A stretch of DNA of 64,000 nucleotides from Thereva unica (Eukaryota > Arthropoda > Insecta > Diptera > Therevidae): positions 93,979,813-94,043,812 of the forward strand of contig OX465283.1 in NCBI GenBank assembly GCA_949987705.1, given 5' to 3'. A program made the position numbers and the translations under genes. The notes beneath the pieces were generated by a model. That model worked only from the letters and a program-made list of their open reading frames with translations. It had not been told where the DNA came from and did not search any database. Each line of letters begins with the position of its first letter. Positions within the stretch are counted from its first letter, which is position 1. Below are positions 44,705 through 55,989 of the stretch, one piece after another.

Positions 44705-46017
44705 TATGATACCTTCCGTCCAATCCTCCGGAAAGGTACAAGTGCTCCATGCTATTTCCAGTATTGGCTGTAACGCATCTGCTATGAGGGTTGAATCGAC
44801 TTTTAACAATCCATCTTTGCCATCTTTTCCAGCTGCTTTACCATTGGCCATCGCATGAATTGTACTTCCGTCCTGGAAGGGGCCCGGTTGGTAATTCTTA
44901 TTGGGTGTGCATTGTTGCTGTTTTCCTGGGGTTCCAGTGCAAGTGAACCATTCGGGGCGGCGAAGTGGTAATCTCTCCATCAATGAAGTTGCTCTTCGAC
45001 ACTGCATAGCTGCCTTTCATCCGCACTCATAACGGCATGCTTTTTAGTATAGTGCTTTCCCGAGAGCTGTTTAGTAATTTGGTATAGCACTTACTGTTGC
45101 CCGTGTGTGCCAAATTTTCCGCTTTTTCTGCGAGCTCATTTATCTGCTGCCTTTTACCACGCTGGACACTTCCCTTTACCTCCCTGTGTAATTGAGATTC
45201 CCGTTCAAGTTGGTGACGTCTTTTGGAGTCGCTTGTAGAGTTTATGCTATTTTTGAGGGCCCTTCTTCGTTTTTTTTGCCAAGTTGTGTCCGAGATCCAA
45301 TGTTTCTTTTGTCATAACCGATGCTCGTTTCCTCAGCCGTCAATATTTGTCGTACTCCACAGCTCTTCGATATTTGTACCGTCAGCAACGGTTTGCTGGT
45401 TTAATATTTGTTGCAGGTTTCCAGTAAATTCTCACCTTTTAACGCTCTCCCGCAGAAGGTCTACGTTAAACCGTCTACGGTTTATACATAGCATCGCGTT
45501 GGACGTTTCTGATTGCGACGATTTGAAGGAGAATAGTTCCTACTACCAAATGGTGGTCGTTTCCAGGGTCTGCTCCCCTGAAGCTCCTGACATCCTCCAG
45601 AATAGTTCTCCATCTGCGGCTGACGGCCATGTCATATATCTGATTTCTCGTTCTACTACCGGGCGATATCCAGGTCTGTTTGTAGCGTAGCAAAAGTAAG
45701 TTCCACTTACCATGAGTTGGTTAGAACTACAAAAGTCAACGAAAATCTCACCATTGTTATTGGTAAGTTGGCTTAGGCCTTGATTTCCAATTGTTTGTTC
45801 AAGGCTGGTCTGCGCATTTAAGCCACCCATTAATACAATGATGTCTCCCCTTGGATTAGAGCGAAACACCTCATTCAGTCACATGTAGAACTGGTCTTTG
45901 ATGTCATTTTCTGCATCTTCAGTTGGAGCATAGCATTGGACTTCCGCAGTACTTCTTAGTCTGGTATGCAGACGCACCGTAATAATCCTCTCAGAAACTG
46001 ATGACCACTCTCGGTCT
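44705..46017 (-). pseudogene. RTE-type non-LTR retrotransposon, copy 2
   Basis: Same family as 30,985-33,485, more decayed. Minus frames show IIVLMGGLNAQTSLEQTIGN, RNQIYDMAVSRRWR, ADPGNDHHLVV (catalytic S of SDH changed to N) and the fingers (MANGKAAGKDGKDGLLK, FPEDWTEGIIVKI). Both ends truncated. Its 3' side stops at the MITE target duplication. Confidence 0.8.
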
Positions 46018-46020
46018 AGT

Positions 46021-46113
46021 CAGATATTTTTACAGGGAAAGCAATCGACGTATCAAGGTATTCCGGGAGCGATAGTGCGAATGTGGTGATTGCTTTTCCT
46101 GTAAAAATATTTG
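46021..46113. repeat. Near-perfect 26-bp stem hairpin
   Basis: CAGATATTTTTACAGGGAAA plus GCAATC pairs with GATTGC plus TTTTCCTGTAAAAATATTTG around a 41-base, less AT-rich loop. It joins the RTE relic to a fragment of the 1.4-kb repeat. Confidence 0.75.
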
Positions 46114-46129
46114 ATTTGGTTACTGAAAA

Positions 46130-46225
46130 ATTTGATCTTTTTGGTGAAATCTCACAAGTACTTTACATTGATTAGTTTTGATAATATCTCCGGAAAGGTT
46201 TGGAATTTCCAAATGAAGTCATTCG
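46130..46225. repeat. Fragment of the 1.4-kb dispersed repeat
   Basis: TTTTTGGTGAAATCTCACAA and AATATCTCCGGAAAGGTTTG match copy B near 30,000-30,075 in the same orientation. Confidence 0.65.
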
Positions 46226-46357
46226 ATTTTGTATTATCCACCTCGTTTTTTAACACTCTTACTATACTTAATAGAACTGCCATTTCATATAGTTGTACCT
46301 TTACCATGTTTTCGAGTTCTCTGTTGAATCTTCCTTCTTGCTTGCCTTAATACCACA

Positions 46358-46556
46358 GTTTTAAGTTAAAACTTCTAACTTGAGGCTGTGGTGAATCATA
46401 CTGATTCTGATTGGTTTGACTACCACCTGATTAGCTGCTTCTATTTGCTCCTTATCTGCATTGTCGTTTTCTTGACGGAGCATCTCATCATATTCCTCCG
46501 ATAGCAAAGCTCTAGCTGATAGATATGCTTCAGTGGCGGTTCGTAAGATTCAGGAC
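46358..46556 (-). other. Possible coding fragment, unrecognised
   Basis: Minus strand, open for about 60 codons between stops, with a balanced protein-like composition: ATEAYLSARALLSEEYDEML, then an acidic stretch. It ends SLKLEVLT before a stop. Could be a gag or host exon remnant. No start, no splice site established. Confidence 0.25.
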
Positions 46557-46610
46557 AAGGGAAGCAATGCGCAAGGCGAACGATAAAAGTAAAAGTATCG
46601 AGAGCTTTAA

Positions 46611-48146
46611 GGCCCTAATACACTCAGCGACGAAGTCCAACATGAAATTCAGTTCCAACAACAAAATATTAAGGGAAGCTTAAAAAAAATACAGTCACAA
46701 AATTAAACTAACCCAATCTCAAAAACATCCTAACACAGTCAAAATTACCTGTTGTGCACTGCTTGCAGTGCACAACACGGCCGCCGGAGGGGAAATCTTT
46801 GCACAATAAAGGGGTTCGGCTGCATTCGTATGTCTTGTTGGGCTTTACTTTATGAGTGCGTGCCCGAGGTAAATTTTCTGGCGACTTTCAAGAAATCTCT
46901 TCTGCGGTGTCGCCGGCTAGAAATTGAAGCCAGTGTTAGATAATTATGAATGGAAATTGAATTAATGTCGCAGTAATGCACTCTACGAACTTGTTCCTAT
47001 CATGGGATATGGAATAGATCTTTTTTGTTTGATATTTAAATTTTTCATTCATGTGAAATTTTGATATCGCTGCTTTTGCTGATTTGAAATTTAGCAAGTG
47101 CTAGATACTAGTTTTTTTTGTTTGGCTCCCACCCCCTTTACTAAAAAATCTGAAAAACACCCCCGACTTTCCGAATTTCCGGACCTCCTACCAAATTAAC
47201 CCAGAGGTCCAGCAAAGCCCATATTTACATACAAAAATAATAAAAACCATAAAAAATGAATTTACGCAAAATTTATCTACACTCATGTTGTAAAATACCT
47301 GTGCAAGGGATACACCTTTTTTGCGAATCTAGTTCCGGGAAGTTGTTACGGCTAAAAAGACAATAACGAAAAACAAGGATGTCATAAAACTTAATTATTA
47401 CATGAAGGTAGTATTTGCCATTAAAATATTTTCTTGGGTTTTTCATAAAGCCAAGATAATAAACACCGATTGATCACTACCTGACCACCGGCAAGAATCC
47501 CTAAATTCTCAAATCAAGGAAATCACCATCAAGCAAGTCATTAAAATTCTTGCCAAACAAACCGATTTTTCCTCAGATTTTATTTTTTCCCGAAAATACG
47601 ATCACCATCCATGCCTGCAACAAAAAAGGTTTGAAATTTCCCATGCAAAAGCCGAAGCAGAAGCTCTCACTTATACAAACGCATCTCGTGTAAGATTACG
47701 CAAATGCTTTATACAGAATACAACTAGCGCAGAGATTTGCTTGGAGCGGAAATTTGATGTATTAAAACTGAAGAATTTTAGGGAATTTTCGTTCTTAAAT
47801 TTTGTGGACAATTTTTAAAACATAATTTACTCATGAAAGAAGGCTAAAATTCAAAAATTTTCCTCCATGAATAGCTAGATAATCGATTTAAGTTTATCGT
47901 ACATTAAAAAAATTTTAAAATTTTTCCACCTAAATAGGAGTATTTTCCGGGCGCAGGTACGGAACTTTGAACCATTATAACTAATATATGTACTAATAAA
48001 AAATATTAAAATTTTCCACCATGAATAGCTAGATTTATGTTTTCTTAAAAATACCTAATTTAAATTATTTCATTTGGTTGGATAGTTTTCTTAATATTCG
48101 CGGGCGCGCGATACCCTATAATTGCTCGATTGAGTGTATTAGGCCC
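46611..48146. mobile_element. TTAA-flanked DNA element with 16-bp inverted ends
   Basis: Left GGCCCTAATACACTCA and right TGAGTGTATTAGGCCC have one mismatch; TTAA lies outside both (46,607-46,610 and 48,147-48,150). TTAA is the piggyBac target. No transposase frame seen in 1.5 kb. The interior holds a perfect palindrome at 46,751-46,776 and a few AT-rich repeats (TTTTCCACC at about 47,925 and 48,015). Confidence 0.6.
46751..46776. repeat. Perfect 12-bp-arm palindrome
   Basis: GTTGTGCACTGC, TT, GCAGTGCACAAC. Confidence 0.85.
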
Positions 48147-48150
48147 TTAA

Positions 48151-48829
48151 ATAAAAAACTGAAAAATAGCATATACTGGGGTCAGATAAGCAAAACATAA
48201 GGAATTGTTTGCAGTCCAAAAAATTTCGTTTGGAACATGTTAGTTATATCAAATACTATACGAAATGGCCATTTTATAACTCTAGCAAACAACCCCGTAG
48301 GTTATTGGCCATTTTGTAAAAAAATTTTATCATTTTGGTCGGTTGGTCTATTTAAATATAGAAGCGTATATCTCGACTTGATATTGGCTATCAGCGGTTA
48401 CAATATTAAATTTTTATCTGTTCACATAAATTTTAGTTTTTTTTTCAGTGAACTTATACTATATAATTATTAGATAAAAAAAACTTTTTAATATAACACG
48501 TTTTTATAACGAACTAAAAAGTATAAAATAATGGCACTATCCCCATTTAGATTTAGAACCTCAAACATATTTCTAACACCATACAGATAGTCCTGAAAAT
48601 TTGTGATTGTGAATTTGTAATAGCTATGAAAATATATGTAAAATTTTAAACGAAAAACCGTGGGGCGTATATATTATTGATGCGAATGATTTCTCAACCC
48701 AGCTACTCTACACTCCTTACTATTGTCTATAGAGACGTAATTTGCTTCCAGAACAAAAACCGATGATAACGAAATTATGGCATACAGTTTTGATTTGCAG
48801 TTCAAAAATTTTTGTTTATCTTCTATCTT
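48151..48829. other. AT-rich, nothing recognised
   Basis: No coding or structural signal. Confidence 0.35.
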
Positions 48830-50449
48830 CTTCTTCTATATTAATAAAAGAAAGTATCTGTGTGTCTGTTTGTGCGTACCGTGACGCATTGTAGCCAAAC
48901 TAGAAGAGATAGAAATCTGATTTTTTTTTGTAGATGCATGGATACCCCAGAAAGTGGAAGTAAGTTTCTGTTTTTCGCTATTTTGATTAGTTTTTTTAAT
49001 TAATTAATTAGTACGATTTTTCACCATTTTTTACGCTCTACGCCTGATATTTCGGCTAATGTATATCGTAGAACATTATTAATGCCGCCAATTGAAAGAT
49101 TAGACAATTCTGGTTTAAAATTATTTGTTTCAAATCTCAGAAAGGCCTGAAAAAAATACTGCCCGAAGAAAAAGGGTAAAACATCAAATACGGCAGCAAA
49201 AGTAGTAAAGCAAATTTTCAGAAACTGAGTTTTTATGATACGTTTCCGGTAGGTATACAAAGTAATAAAATTAAGACTGTATTCCCTCGAAGTTTTTTAC
49301 CTGTTTCATCTGTTCCCTGGGCTTTTGTTTTTTACGGTGAGTTGTCTTTAGGAATTGTGATTAGGAAAGGGTGCAAAGCAATAAAAAAGAGGGCTTTTCC
49401 TGTTGCACCCTGAATGAATTGGTAACATCAGATATGTTATGGTACGAGTATTTAAATATCAGTTATTTTAGAAATATCCTCAATTTAAAATTGAACACGC
49501 TGGTATTTGGTCATTATCCGTACAAGTGTTATTTTAGGGCTTGAAATGGGGTTTATCCAAATCGCTAAACTATAGGGCTGAAATTTTGACAGTGCATCCC
49601 TATAATGGTGTGGAAATCCACTACAAAGCGATTTTTCGAAATTCATCCCCTAAGGGGGTTTACCCAAACCGCTGGGGCTATAGGGCTGAAGTTTTGATAG
49701 TGCATCCCCTTAATGACGTGGACATCCACTAAGAAGCGATTTTGCGAAATTCATTCCCATAAAGGGATGAAATGGGGTTAACCCACCCCGCTGAAGATAG
49801 CTGAAGGGCTTTAATTTTGACCGTGCATCACTATAATGACGTGGACATCCACTTAGGAGCGATTTTTTGAAATTTATCCCCTAAGAGGGTTAAATGGGGT
49901 AAACCCAAACCGCTGTAGCTAAACGGCTGAAATTTTGACAGTGCGTCTCTATAATGACGTGAACATTCACTAAGAAGCGATTTTTCGAAATTCATCCCTT
50001 AAAGGGGTTAAATGGGGTTACCAAACTACTGGAGCTATAGGGCTGAAATTTGGACAGTGTATCCCTATTACGTGGGCATCCACTAAGAGGCGATTACTCG
50101 AAATTCATCCCCTAAGGGGATGAAATGGGGTTAACCCAATCCTCTGAAGCTGAAGGCCTGAAATTTTGACATTGCATCCCTATAATCACGTAGAAATGAA
50201 TGACTCGAAATTCTCGAAACCCTAAAATGTCACTTCTCTTGATGACATATACATGCCAATCTCTGCTTCAAAACTTGCAGATTTGTTGAGCAGAGGTGAT
50301 ATACGCAGCAATTTGTTTACCATATTTATTAAACAAATGCACTATAATAAACCCTTTTTAGGGATAATAACAGCTGCCTTTTTTTTTTTTGAAGGAAAAC
50401 ATTGCGTTTTTATTGAAAGGCGTTGCAAGGCACGCGGGTTTTATGCTAG
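48830..50449 (+). mobile_element. Helitron-type non-autonomous repeat with internal tandem array
   Basis: Begins around TCTATATTAATAAAAGAAAG and CTGTGTGTCTGTTTGTGCG; ends GGCGTTGCAAGGCACGCGGG, TTTTATG, CTAG followed by T at 50,450. The CTAG^T end with a GC-rich hairpin-like motif 10-30 bases upstream is Helitron-like. Tandem units of about 120-130 bp fill 49,540-50,170. The same 3' end is at 61,433 and, inverted, at 51,930. The 5' border is approximate. Confidence 0.55.
49540..50175 (+). repeat. Tandem array, unit about 120-130 bp
   Basis: Each unit: GGGCTGAAATTTTGACAGTG, CATCCCTATAATG, ACGTGGACATCCACTAAGAA, GCGATTTTTCGAAATTCATC, CCCTAAGGGG, AAATGGGGT. About five units. Homologous to 60,340-61,080. 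Confidence 0.8.
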
Positions 50450-50584
50450 TATTGAATAAAGAAATACATATACCATGACGTGGGTGAAGAATCAAAGAAT
50501 TTTATTGTTTTCATTTGATTTCCCGGCTATCAATGACAATTAAGCTTATATTTCCTTGATTTGTATGTGTGTGTACTGTAAACA

Positions 50585-50870
50585 AATGTTGAACTTGATT
50601 TTGACCCACTTCCATATAACCGATCAACTGAAAATTTTGCACATACGTATAGTTTGCAGGACAATACAATCTGATTATTTTGTAAAAAAATCAAGATGGC
50701 GGTTCCAAGATGGCAGTCGAATTTTGCAATTAGGCTCCCCGACCCCCGAAATGGGTATCAAATGGAAGGGTTTGACAAGTAGAACACACTTCGCTATGTG
50801 GCGTCATTCAAAACCAATAATGGCGGCCAACACAAAATGGCAGCTTACTTTTTCTTTACAACGTCCTTGT
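50585..50870. repeat. GATGGCGG-type dispersed repeat
   Basis: GACCCACTTCCATATAACCG, ATCAAGATGGCGGTTCCAAG, GGGTATCAAATGGAAGGGTT and ATAATGGCGGCCAACACAAA place it in the family at 12,625. Confidence 0.65.
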
Positions 50871-50899
50871 TATGTTTATCGCATGAAAGTGTATGACGA

Positions 50900-51512
50900 G
50901 TATAGTACAGTAAGCTATCGAATTCACAATAAATATTTCTTTTAATTTCCCCCGGAGAATTTTTTTTTTTCATATTAAATAAGTTTTTTTTTAAATTCGT
51001 CCGAAAATATGCAAATACATTACTGCAAAAACTATTTAGCTACTGCTTTGATTTTTTCGATGGCGCGGCGGCGTGTTATACTTCTCCGAATGGATTTAAA
51101 AAAAAGAATCATTCTCGCAATATGTACGCTGCATTATCGGTTAAACGATACTACGGCAGCCTGTCATACTTATCGTAAAGGTAGGTTCATACGCAACGAT
51201 TTAGTTTTTAAATTGTCTGGCGCAAGTCAAATTGTGTAAATAAACTGAGTGCAAATGACGAGTGAAAATTACCTAAATTATTTATTGCGCATTATATTTA
51301 TACTTATCTACGCGTTATATTATGTTACATTGATTGTGATAAGGTCGAAGGAGCAAGTGGTCGAACATTACCGAGACATATTTGGTAGAATCCAAACCTT
51401 TTAGATTGTGCAAGCCGAACAGTTCAGTTCACACGCAACGATCTATTTCTACCTTAATGATTTTTTTTATATTGCCCCAAAAAAAAAATGAATGGACTAA
51501 CCGGTGGACTAA
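50900..51512. other. No gene recognised
   Basis: A plus frame at 51,009-51,239 (RRRVILLRMDLKKRIILAIC) has a basic N-terminus but no recognised domain. TTCAYACGCAACGATYTA occurs at 51,188 and 51,428 as a direct repeat. Confidence 0.3.
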
Positions 51513-51765
51513 CCGGTGCCAGGTAGTAGATGAGTTTGATTGCACTAAATCTTGCTTCGGGAATTGTTTTCATTTCTTTGTTAGGCTTATGCCCTTAATA
51601 TATCACCCACAGGTTTTAGCACCGTCTTCAAAAGTGATTCTTCTTTCTAGATCCATTCTGATTGGATTAATGTTGTTAAGAATTACAAACAATTATTTCA
51701 TCCTTTTTTGTACATTTTGTGCGGTTTTTTTCTGTAGTCGGTTTTTAATTTTCTTTTATACTCAT
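51513..51765 (+). repeat. BEL/Pao LTR fragment
   Basis: From GGTGCCAGGTAGTAGATGAG to GCGGTTTTTTTCTGTAGTCG it matches the LTR at 25,340-25,794 with few changes, in the opposite orientation. Confidence 0.7.
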
Positions 51766-51929
51766 AATTTAAATCGATGTAGGCGGTTATGTTCATTGTG
51801 TTAGTGATGTGTTAGTGAGTCAGAGAACTCAGTTATACTCGCTATAGGAAAATATGTTCAGTGGATTAGTAAGTAATAGAACTCAGTTGAATGAACTTAG
51901 CCAACTAGTGTTGACGTTTTAATTATAGA

Positions 51930-53335
51930 CTAGCAAAAACCCGCGTGCGTCGCAACGCCTTTTAATAAAAGAAAATTATGTGTGCATAGTCTGGAATAAG
52001 AAAAGAGTATAATGAAACAAAGAACAAATCTGCGATATGATTTTGGATATATAAAAAACGTTGACTATAAAAATATGTTACCTATAACTTCTATTTAACT
52101 TCGAGGTTAATTATCGGAAATCTTTTATACTACGTGCTCAAAAGATACCTAGCTAATTTTATTCCGAATATGTCTTGTGCGCGTAGATTTTAACGTTCTC
52201 AGATAATTGGCACCCTGAACTTGCCCCATGGCGAACATAGCTTGAGACGAAGATTGAAAACATTTTAAGACGATACTGATTTGAACCTAAAAAGGACAGT
52301 TGCTGCTTCCCGTTTTTGTGTTTCGCCGTTTCCTGTCATACCGCCCGCACGGCACTGGTTAACAATCCACTATATAGCTTGTTTATAAACTATGTTAAAT
52401 GTTTCACTTGTAAGTATTACAATGTTTGTGGCATTACTGAGTTGAGTTGATTTAGTTGAGTTGATATTTTCGAAATCGTCATAAATGTCGCTCATCAAAA
52501 TTTCCTCGTCTATTACGAACCTTCAAACAACATCCAGAAGCTTACTGTAATCATTCTCCTTAACCTCTTTTCTATTGTATATCCTATGTTGAGGAGAATA
52601 GTACTGAATTCTGAGTTTTCCGATTGCTTTCTCATCTTTTGTTTTAAATGACGTTTTCCAATATGTCCCTAAATGAGTGATCATTCAGACATGCATCAAT
52701 ATCATCGGCCCACATATTTGTCCGGACAGCCGGCAACATTTGCCCGGAATCTATGCCAATAAAACAGTTACTGCCCAAAATAATTAGTTTTTACATCTTA
52801 AATCTAGCGGTGTTCTGTTAATAGATACTTTATTTGCCATGGTACACTCATCGCATTCCCAGACAGCCATCATGCAGTCTTGTAAAACTTTAGATTTTTT
52901 CCACGCAGGTTTTTAGATTTGTTCCACGCAGGATTTTCCATATGATCTACTTCGATCGGAATCTTAACCCGCCGTATGCTACATGGTTTTTTGTGTACAT
53001 AGTCTGCTACATGGGGTATTTCGTTTCCTTGTATACTTTAGGGTACTAAAAATGCTTTAAAAAATCTAACAAAATTTGTGTTTGCTCTTTTAAGTGTTAA
53101 CTTGAATTTTTATTTGTTTTAAGAGCCAAAGAATAACTTTCAATATTTTTAATTTAATTAAATTAGCAGAGCCCTTTTAGAAAATATACAGATTTTAAAA
53201 AAGACTGGGGTATTGAAATACCCCAGTAGCAGACGGCGGGTTAAGCATAGAATGAGCTGTTCTTCCTGATGTGAGTAAAGTTTCCGAAATCTCTGCTACT
53301 GTCCTGATATCATATTGACCAAATCCTGTCTTGAT
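51930..53335 (-). pseudogene. Helitron Pif1-like helicase relic with 3' terminus
   Basis: Minus strand. ISETLLTSGRTAHSMLK (helicase Ia-like S-G-R-T-A-H-S block, 53,300-53,245) is followed, after a 273-bp MITE insert, by IPIEVDHMENPAW. Next come ECDECTMANKVSINR (Walker B-like D-E, near 52,845), SGQMLPAVRTNMWADDIDACL (near 52,765-52,690) and, in other frames, a degenerate motif VI region (FAMGQVQG) followed by ENVKIYAHKTYSE near 52,240-52,170. The element ends GGCGTTGCGACGCACGCGGG...CTAG at 51,930. Order and motifs fit the C-terminal helicase of Helitrons. Rep/HUH domain absent. Many stops. Confidence 0.6.
52968..53240. mobile_element. piggyBac-type MITE inside the Helitron relic
   Basis: Left CCCGCCGTATGCTACATGG and right CCCCAGTAGCAGACGGCGGG give a 15-bp inverted repeat (CCCGCCGTMTGCTAC), with TTAA at 52,964-52,967 and 53,241-53,244. 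Removing it and one TTAA joins the helicase text HSMLK to IPIEV in frame. A 22-bp tandem duplication (CCTGCGTGGAA...) lies just outside, in the helicase relic. Confidence 0.85.
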
Positions 53336-53339
53336 GATC

Positions 53340-54237
53340 GCAACCAGATCCTGTCTTGATGATCGCAAAACTAATGTCCAATTCAAATAATAACGACATT
53401 AAACTCATTGTAGAGTGGGGAAAGAAGAATCGTGTTGAATTCAACCCCGCCAAAACCAAGGACTGTCTTATCTCCAAAAAGAAGTTCACCACCCTTGAAA
53501 GTGGATGAAGTTCAACTAATGGCCGACTCATCCTTACACATCTTAGGCGTGACATTAGCCAAAGACTTGCGATGGAATGACCACATATTCCAAATTGCCA
53601 AACAAGGATCTCAGTGCTTGGGATTTCTTAAGAGGTGTAAGTTCCTCCTCCAGCCATCGGCCAGTGCTGTTATTTATAAATCCTACATTCGGCCTCTTCT
53701 CGAATTTAACTCCCTCGTTTGGGCATGGTTAGATAAGGTCCAGAAAAAGGCCCTTAAATTAATTGATGACGATACCGCTTGCTCCACCATCGACCCCCTC
53801 AGCCACCGTAGGAATGTAGCAGCACTGACAAAATTTTATCGCTACTATCATAGTGACTGTTCCTCCGAGCTAAACGCTCTCCTGCCTCCACGGCATTCTT
53901 ATACCCGCAACACCAGATTAGCCCACTCGTCTCATTCCCTCCACCTGCAACTCCCCCTTTCACGCACTCAACAAGATATGAATTCGTTTGTTAATAGAAC
54001 AACTCGGCTGTGGAATAATCTCTCGTAGTCAGTATTTCCGAGCTCCTACAACATCCAAGAGTTCAAACGCAGGGTTCATCACCACCTTCTCCAATACCCC
54101 CCCGTACCTTTTACCCCTTAAACTATACCCCCCACCCCTCCACCGTACTAGACAATGCACCATGACGTGACAAATGACATGACGGACTAGTAGTACAAAG
54201 GGTGATTCCTGAGCTTAGCACTGCCACATAAAAAAAA
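53340..54237 (+). pseudogene. CR1/Jockey-like non-LTR retrotransposon, 3' part
   Basis: From VEFNPAKTKDCLISKKKF through DSSLHILGVTLAKDLRWNDH, YKSYIRPLLEFNSLVWAWLD and AALTKFYRYYHSDCSSELNA to FVNRTTRLWNNLS, then a stop and a 3' UTR ending CACATAAAAAAAAA near 54,237. More complete than the copy at 4046-5620 in the thumb region, and uninterrupted where the other has the solo LTR. Reverse transcriptase core missing. A 42-bp scrap of the same family is at 55,944-55,985. Confidence 0.8.
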
Positions 54238-54239
54238 AT

Positions 54240-54540
54240 ATTGACCAAATAACCGACCTTTCGAAATGTTAAAAAGCGTGGGACTTTACCTATATTCTTA
54301 TTTTATTATTACTGCAACTTTTCGCTAGCGCTCCATACATCATATATACTGGCTTGAGCAAAAAAGTTTTCATTCAACATAATTTTTTACATTTTAGTCC
54401 ATTTCTAAACAAAAGCATGTTTTTAAAGTGTTTAAACTATATTTATAGTTTTCTACCTTTTAGTTTATTATATGTCTTCCGTTATTTTGTAGTGACCGAT
54501 ATTTAAAATGAGGTTACCCAGCTTACTGTACTCTATCATC
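54240..54540. other. No gene; a mariner-like end possible
   Basis: GGCTTGAGCAAAAAAGTTTT near 54,352 looks like a mariner inverted repeat end, without a partner. Confidence 0.2.
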
Positions 54541-55255
54541 ATACACTTTTATTTGGTATCCATACCGAGAGCGCTGTAAGAAAAAGTAGTTCGCCATTTT
54601 GTGTTGGCTGCCATTTTGAATTTGGAATTACGCCACCCAGGTATAGTATTCTACTTGTCATATCCTTTCATTTGATACCCATACCGATCGTGATGTAAAT
54701 AAAAAAGTAATCTGTGTTGGCCGCCATTTTGTTCCGGCCACCATTTTGAATTTAGAATGACACCAAATAGGTAATTATAATATACTTATCATTCCCTTTC
54801 ATTTGATAACCATGTCGGCGGTCAGCGAGCCCAATTGGGAAATTCGGCCGCCATCTTGAAACGGCCATCTTGATTTTTTTATAAAATAGATTGCATTGTC
54901 ACTTGACCTGTACATGTGTGCAAAATTTGAATCTGATCGGTTATATGGAAGTGGGTCAAAAACAATTTTCAAGATTTGTCTACATACATACATCCATACA
55001 TACATGCAGGTAGAGTTTATAGTGCATATAAATAGCCTAAACCATGCCCGCCAAAAAACCGAATCTTCCAGTGAAAGCCCCATCCCAATCGGATTAGCCG
55101 TTTCCGAGATTAGCCCGAACAAACAGACAGACAAAAAATTTAAAAATTCGTGATTTCGTTTTAAAATCATGTAAATAACCATATAATATTAAAAAAAACA
55201 CAATTATTTTGAAATCGCAGACAGACACTCCAATTATATTTATATAGATAACAGC
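54540..55255. repeat. Cluster of GATGGCGG-type repeats (inverted)
   Basis: Three consecutive segments with CATTTGATACCCATACCG and GCCGCCATTTTG (about 54,555, 54,670, 54,795), then GATCGGTTATATGGAAGTGG. After that come CATA/CATC repeats (54,980-55,005) and ACAAACAGACAGACAAAAAA near 55,120, a typical end for these repeats. No coding. Confidence 0.6.
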
Positions 55256-55304
55256 CGAGACACAATTTACAGCCTTATACTTCTCTCGGCTTTGTCCCGG
55301 CTGT

Positions 55305-55673
55305 TTATGGATATGCTAAATATAATATTCGCTGAGTATCGATTGTAAATTTTCCAGTTAAATGTCGTTTGATGCATTCAATCAGTTGACGCCATTCCAA
55401 TGTAGTTTGCTCAATGTGATCACCAAATGAAAAACGGTGTCCAAATGCATCCAAATCTCGGATCATTTCGTTGCGTTCTATAATATGACCAGCCATTGAA
55501 TAATTTAATGAATTGGTGTTGTCGCTGTCGATTTTATTACGCCATCGCATCATCTTGTTTTCATCCGTTTGTAATAATTCGGTGTCTCTCGAATTCGATA
55601 TTTGACAAAACATTTTCGAATCATCAGCAAATAAGATTAATTTTGCATGTTGAATCTCATCATTGATGAACAT
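55305..55673 (-). pseudogene. Jockey/CR1-type reverse transcriptase fragment with intact FADD box
   Basis: 122 codons open. AKLILFADDSKMFCQISNSR is the catalytic box; NYSMAGHIIERNEMIRDLDA and QLIECIKRHLTGKFTIDTQR are the thumb. Both sides truncated; the upstream side stops exactly where the GTTGTC-type repeat starts. A different family from the other copies in this window. Confidence 0.75.
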
Positions 55674-55679
55674 TAAAAA

Positions 55680-55735
55680 AAATTGGTTGTCTGTAAAGAG
55701 GGTTTACGGACGATAGTTTAACGTGACAACGTCAT
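55680..55735. repeat. GTTGTCACGTTAAACT dispersed repeat, inverted copy
   Basis: TTGGTTGTCTGTAAAG and GGTTTACGGACGATAGTTTA, then ACGTGACAAC, mirror 42,112-42,160. Confidence 0.65.
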
Positions 55736-55989
55736 GAGAAAACATTATTGAAATGATTGCATACTTTTATGAATAAAATTGAATCATTTATATTAAATTA
55801 TCATTATTTTGTATGGACACAAAAAGGAGTGAAATGAAATATTCATTTTGATTGATAATTGACCACTGTTAGATTACTAAAATAAAAATAATCGCAACGA
55901 AAAAGCAAAGTAAACTTAAAGCAAAGCACATATTTTTAAACGTATCAGCACTGACGAAATTTTATCGCTACTATCATAGAGGCTGTAAA

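Noticed and set aside
49540..50175. CRISPR-like array of about 120-bp units
   Set aside because: Units are contiguous, diverged and without unique spacers; it is a tandem array in a mobile repeat.
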